DNA of 64,000 nt from Phycisphaerales bacterium (GTDB lineage: Bacteria; Planctomycetota; Phycisphaerae; Sedimentisphaerales; Anaerobacaceae): the NCBI GenBank assembly GCA_020352215.1, contig CP070675.1, positions 4,899,086 through 4,963,085 on the forward strand. Direction: 5' to 3'. Both the position numbers and the translations under genes were made by a program. The stretch's first letter is position 1. Each line of letters starts with the position of its first letter. This document shows positions 61,187-64,000 of this stretch, one piece after another. The notes under the pieces are model-generated. The model was not told the origin of the DNA. It saw only the letters and a program-made list of their open reading frames with translations, and searched no databases.

Positions 61187-62398
61187 CTACGGGGTCGACG
61201 TTGGACCGAACGCGTAGACGCAGCCGTCGTCGCTGCCGACAACTACCATCCCGTTGGCCACAGCGGGCGAGGAAGTGATAGGCTGGCCGATCTCATACGA
61301 CCAGACAAGCTCGGGACCGGTGAGCCTTATCATATAGAGTCGACCATCTTCCGAGCCGACAATCACTTTGCCATCGCAGATCACCGGCGAACTGTCGACC
61401 TCGCCCAGCGTCGGGAAAGTCCAGACCACCTTGCCATCGTCTTTGCCCAAACAGTGCAGATGCTTGTCTCTTCCTCCAACCACAACGACATCGTCGCCGA
61501 TCGCCGGCGTCGAGAAATACGGCGAGTCCCCGCCGGAGTACTTCCAGAGGATTTCACCTGCTTTAATGTCGGCCTTAAGAAATACGCTGTCGTAGTTGCC
61601 CACGTATGCGTGGCCTTGCTCAAGAGCTGCGGACCCGGCGATATAAGCTTCGCTGTCGATCTGCGTTACCATATTGCCGTCGGCCACGGATACGACGTGA
61701 ATGATCGCATCGCAGCCGCCGAACACGACTCTGCCTTCATCAACGGCGGGTGAGCCGTTTACGTACATGTCCGTCTCGTACGTCCACACAACTTCCCCGG
61801 TAGCAGAGTCTACGCAGTGCACTTTGTTATCGTAGCTGCCCACGAGTATCCACACAGCCTTACCATCCGGCGAGCGTGTCCAGTTGGCGGCTCCGAGGAT
61901 CTCTGCATCTGTTTCGTATTTCCACTTCAGTTGGCCGGTCTTGGCATCGAGCGCATAAAGAAAACCGCCGGCAGAGCCCACAAACACCGAACCTTGGACA
62001 ACACATGGGGTCGCCTCGACGGCGTCATCGGCGCCGAACATCCAGGCCATCTTGCCGCTGCTCTGGTCAATCGCATAGACATTCGCGTCAACCGAACCCA
62101 CAAAGACGAGGCCGTCATCAATCACCGGCGACGATTTGACCTCCGCCTTGGTTTTGAACTTCCAGGCAAGGGCCAGTGAATCAGACAGAGTGCCCGAGGC
62201 CCTGCCCAAGAGCCTCTGGCCCCCGCGAAACATGGGCCAGCTGCCCCCAGCCTCGAGGAGCACGGCTTGTGACGGGCCCTCAGCGGCAACGGGCGCGCTG
62301 CTTTCAGAGGTAGGCTGTATGCCGATGATCGCCACCAGGATCAGGCATACACCTACGGCAATCGCTACCGCCAAGACTATTCTGACTTCGGTCCTCAC
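61187..62398 (-). CDS. membrane-anchored eight-blade PQQ-like beta-propeller protein
   Basis: The first gene of the 17-kb operon. I prefer the GTG at 62398 (GGGGA about 8 nt upstream), which places MRTEVRIVLAVAIAVGVCLILVAII-type anchor residues at the very N-terminus; the ATG at 62458 would add 20 residues and has no ribosome site. The propeller starts near GGSWPMFRGGQRLLGRAS and has regular blades (VYAIDQSSGKMAWMFG, LYALDAKTGQLKWKYETD, VHCVDSATGEVVWTYETD, LYMIRLTGPELVWSYEIG) in the BamB-like form. A reverse TACAAT box at 62495-62490 may be its -10 element, with no clear -35. Confidence 0.86.
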   Translation of the reverse strand: MRTEVRIVLAVAIAVGVCLILVAIIGIQPTSESSAPVAAEGPSQAVLLEAGGSWPMFRGGQRLLGRASGTLSDSLALAWKFKTKAEVKSSPVIDDGLVFVGSVDANVYAIDQSSGKMAWMFGADDAVEATPCVVQGSVFVGSAGGFLYALDAKTGQLKWKYETDAEILGAANWTRSPDGKAVWILVGSYDNKVHCVDSATGEVVWTYETDMYVNGSPAVDEGRVVFGGCDAIIHVVSVADGNMVTQIDSEAYIAGSAALEQGHAYVGNYDSVFLKADIKAGEILWKYSGGDSPYFSTPAIGDDVVVVGGRDKHLHCLGKDDGKVVWTFPTLGEVDSSPVICDGKVIVGSEDGRLYMIRLTGPELVWSYEIGQPITSSPAVANGMVVVGSDDGCVYAFGPTSTP

Positions 62399-62513
62399 AG
62401 ATAGTCCCCAAAACTTACACAGGGCATACACTTCAGGTATTCGCTCTGACCGGGCCATGATAGCGAATCAGGCAGCCCTACGCAAAATAATTGTAACGGA
62501 CAGGCTCACGAAC

Positions 62514-62542
62514 TTGACATCTTCTATCCAATGGTGTACAAA
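62514..62542 (+). promoter_or_regulatory. promoter of the secreted protein gene at 62750
   Basis: TTGACA (62514-62519), a 17-bp spacer and TACAAA (62537-62542). The leader to the ATG would be about 200 nt. The 62459-62749 region otherwise holds no supported gene. Confidence 0.5.
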
Positions 62543-62749
62543 CGCAACTCTGAGATGGGTATGGAGGACTGTTGGGACATGGCTCTATCTGTACGAAGCG
62601 CTCTGGGCAGGGAGGCTCGCGTTTTCAGTGGCGTGGTCCCGTCGAGGGCATAACCGCAAAGATGGCTGCTTGGTGTGCGCTCGGACCGGATTTCCGACGA
62701 AGGACCGTACCTTGCGGCGGCGACCCGATGCAAAGGAGGTGCAGTGACC

Positions 62750-63664
62750 ATGAGAGTAGATTCGACGATGAAGACCCTGATGACAACGATTGTCGCAGTG
62801 TTGATTCTAAGTCCTGCAAGCCATGCAGTTATTACCGGAATCGCAATGGGCACTGTTGCCCCCCCAGCGACATTGGGGCCGCACTCGATGACACCGTTCC
62901 CTGATGATGCGAGACCGGTTGTTGACGTGACAACCGTTGCGTCTCCGTCGGGTGGCGACGTTGCCTTCAGCATTGCCATGAGCCATCGCAAGGTTGGTGT
63001 GACCTGGCTAAGCTGGAGCCATGGCTACACGGGTGACGTGTACTTTTCGAAACGTGAGAGGTCGGTTACCTTGACAATGCCAGCTGGGACAATCGCATTC
63101 TACCTCTATGCTGAGCCGACCATGCTGGATTTCTACGACATTACCGCCACCGTACAGGACGGCACGTCCGTGATCCAGAGCGTGGACGGCCTTGGGGGTG
63201 CTTGCGGGTACGGTTTCTACGGCACGGACGGCAGCGAAATCACGACGATTCAGCTCGACTGTGCTGGACCGGACGGTTTTGCGATCGGCGAGTTCGGCAT
63301 TGCCACGGTTATCCCAGAACCACCACCCACTGTGGAGATTGATATCAAGCCCGGCAGCTACCCCAACAGCATTAACCTCGGGTCCAAGGGTGTCGTGCCG
63401 GTGGCTGTACTTACGACGGACGACTTCGATGCGAGCACAATTGATCCAGGCACTGTCCAATTTGCGGGAGCGTCGCCAGTACGCTCGACGTTGGAGGACG
63501 TTGACGGTGACGGGGATAGGGACATGCTGTTTCACTTCGGGACTCAGGAATTGGATCTTGACCAAGACAGTACCGAAGCGACCTTGACCGCCAAAACGAA
63601 GGCGGGACACTCCGTTCAGGGCACCGACAGTGTAAGAATCGTGCCGAGAAAGCCCAAATCGTAG
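62750..63664 (+). CDS. secreted protein with C-terminal IDIKPGSYPNSIN-type domain
   Basis: AAAGGAGG lies 10 nt before the ATG at 62750 (a GTG at 62744 is only 4 nt away). The signal peptide (MRVDSTMKTLMTTIVAVLIL) ends at SHAVI. Residues about 25-190 are a beta-domain of unknown family. Residues about 205-305 form a module found in many secreted proteins: EIDIKPGSYPNSINLGSKG, VPVAVLTTDDFDASTIDP and LEDVDGDGDRDMLFHFGTQE, with an Asp-rich calcium-like loop. It is probably a surface or extracellular structural protein. No enzyme motif is seen. Confidence 0.82.
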   Translation: MRVDSTMKTLMTTIVAVLILSPASHAVITGIAMGTVAPPATLGPHSMTPFPDDARPVVDVTTVASPSGGDVAFSIAMSHRKVGVTWLSWSHGYTGDVYFSKRERSVTLTMPAGTIAFYLYAEPTMLDFYDITATVQDGTSVIQSVDGLGGACGYGFYGTDGSEITTIQLDCAGPDGFAIGEFGIATVIPEPPPTVEIDIKPGSYPNSINLGSKGVVPVAVLTTDDFDASTIDPGTVQFAGASPVRSTLEDVDGDGDRDMLFHFGTQELDLDQDSTEATLTAKTKAGHSVQGTDSVRIVPRKPKS

Positions 63665-63699
63665 TTGCAGGCAAATCCGGGTTACCCGATCTACGATAT

Positions 63700-63905
63700 G
63701 CATGCTGCTCGTGCCGCATGGACTCGATCGGATCCATGTTCGCGGCGCGATATGCTGGGTACAGGCCAAAGGTCACCCCCACTGCTGCGCTGATGCCGAA
63801 GGCTAATACTAAGGAGCTGGTCGTAATTACGGTGGGCATGTTGCCGAAATAGGTGACCAGAAAAGGTATGAACAGGCCCAAGACGATCCCCAAGATGCAT
63901 CGTCG
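63700..63905 (-). pseudogene. 3' fragment of a MacB/FtsX-type ABC permease
   Basis: A reverse frame encodes ILGIVLGLFIPFLVTYFG, then VLAFGISAAVGVTFGLYPAYRAANMDPIESMRHE, which is the last two membrane helices and the conserved C-terminal tail of MacB-type permeases. Upstream of codon I (about 63903) the frame turns into unrelated, lysine/arginine-rich sequence instead of the expected preceding helix. Past the usual end the frame has no stop and reads 250 bp into the oppositely oriented gene. Both ends look broken, so I read it as a degenerate fragment; a frameshift at the window edge is the alternative. It is not derived from the permease at 55855. Confidence 0.55.
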
Positions 63906-64000
63906 GCCTTTGCGGGCTGTGGGATTCCGAAATTGGCTTTGTTTGGCTTTGTTTTTTCGGCCCGCTGGCGCGGAATATCGCGATAACTCTTTGTAACAGA

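Overview
The window looks like a chromosomal segment of a Planctomycetota bacterium, most likely of the Phycisphaerae/Sedimentisphaerales type. This is inferred from content, not from any database search. The signs are many secreted PQQ-like and other beta-propeller proteins, secreted proteins ending in dockerin-like calcium-loop repeats of the form D-x-[NST]-x-[DN]-x(3)-[DNT]-x(2)-D followed by WL, a DUF1559-like prepilin, a formylglycine-generating-enzyme/sialidase fusion, a GH78 rhamnosidase and strong Shine-Dalgarno sites. I see no tRNA, rRNA, CRISPR array, prophage or insertion sequence. Several intergenic regions carry good TTGACA/TATAAT-type promoters, nearly all with a 17-bp spacer.

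Left part (1-12722): a reverse-strand pair (small conserved protein plus a sulfatase-modifying-factor/sialidase fusion that runs off the edge), then a tightly coupled forward operon (cytosolic histidine kinase, two CNNM/CBS membrane proteins, a GT-C type membrane glycosyltransferase). Next come a reverse PBP4-type D,D-carboxypeptidase and a forward two-gene acyl-CoA operon (ADP-forming acetyl-CoA synthetase, then a CoA-transferase fused to a GNAT acetyltransferase).

Middle part (12871-45529): secreted surface proteins with PKD/PxKF, beta-helix/FIMAH and LamG/PA14/dockerin-like modules; a TAXI-type TRAP transporter; a guanine-deaminase-like enzyme; a Gfo/Idh/MocA oxidoreductase; an APH-type kinase; a forward block of unusual envelope proteins (Ser/Arg-rich TPR protein, TolB-like propeller, glycine-zipper lipoprotein). 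Then an ECF sigma factor forms an operon with a protein that carries an archaeal ThrRS-type editing domain. A sodium:solute symporter with a 54-residue membrane partner and a GH78 rhamnosidase follow, then a prepilin, a dockerin-like protein and a tandem set of PQQ-like propellers, one of which is a decayed pseudogene.

Right part (45533-62398): twelve reverse-strand genes with gaps of at most about 65 bp and several stop/start overlaps, almost certainly one 17-kb operon. In transcription order: PQQ-like propeller, GT4 glycosyltransferase, LolD-like ATPase, large double-FtsX permease, PQQ-like propeller, membrane-anchored NHL propeller, small Tat Cys-rich protein, Tat-exported multi-cluster ferredoxin, NapH/NosR-like membrane ferredoxin, three-TM PQQ-like propeller, NuoE-NuoF fusion, NuoG/GltD-like flavoprotein. 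The order joins a cytosolic NAD(P)-linked iron-sulfur flavoprotein pair to membrane and exported ferredoxins and propeller proteins. I consider this the best candidate for an undescribed system. The window ends with a secreted protein and what looks like a decayed 3' fragment of a MacB-like permease.
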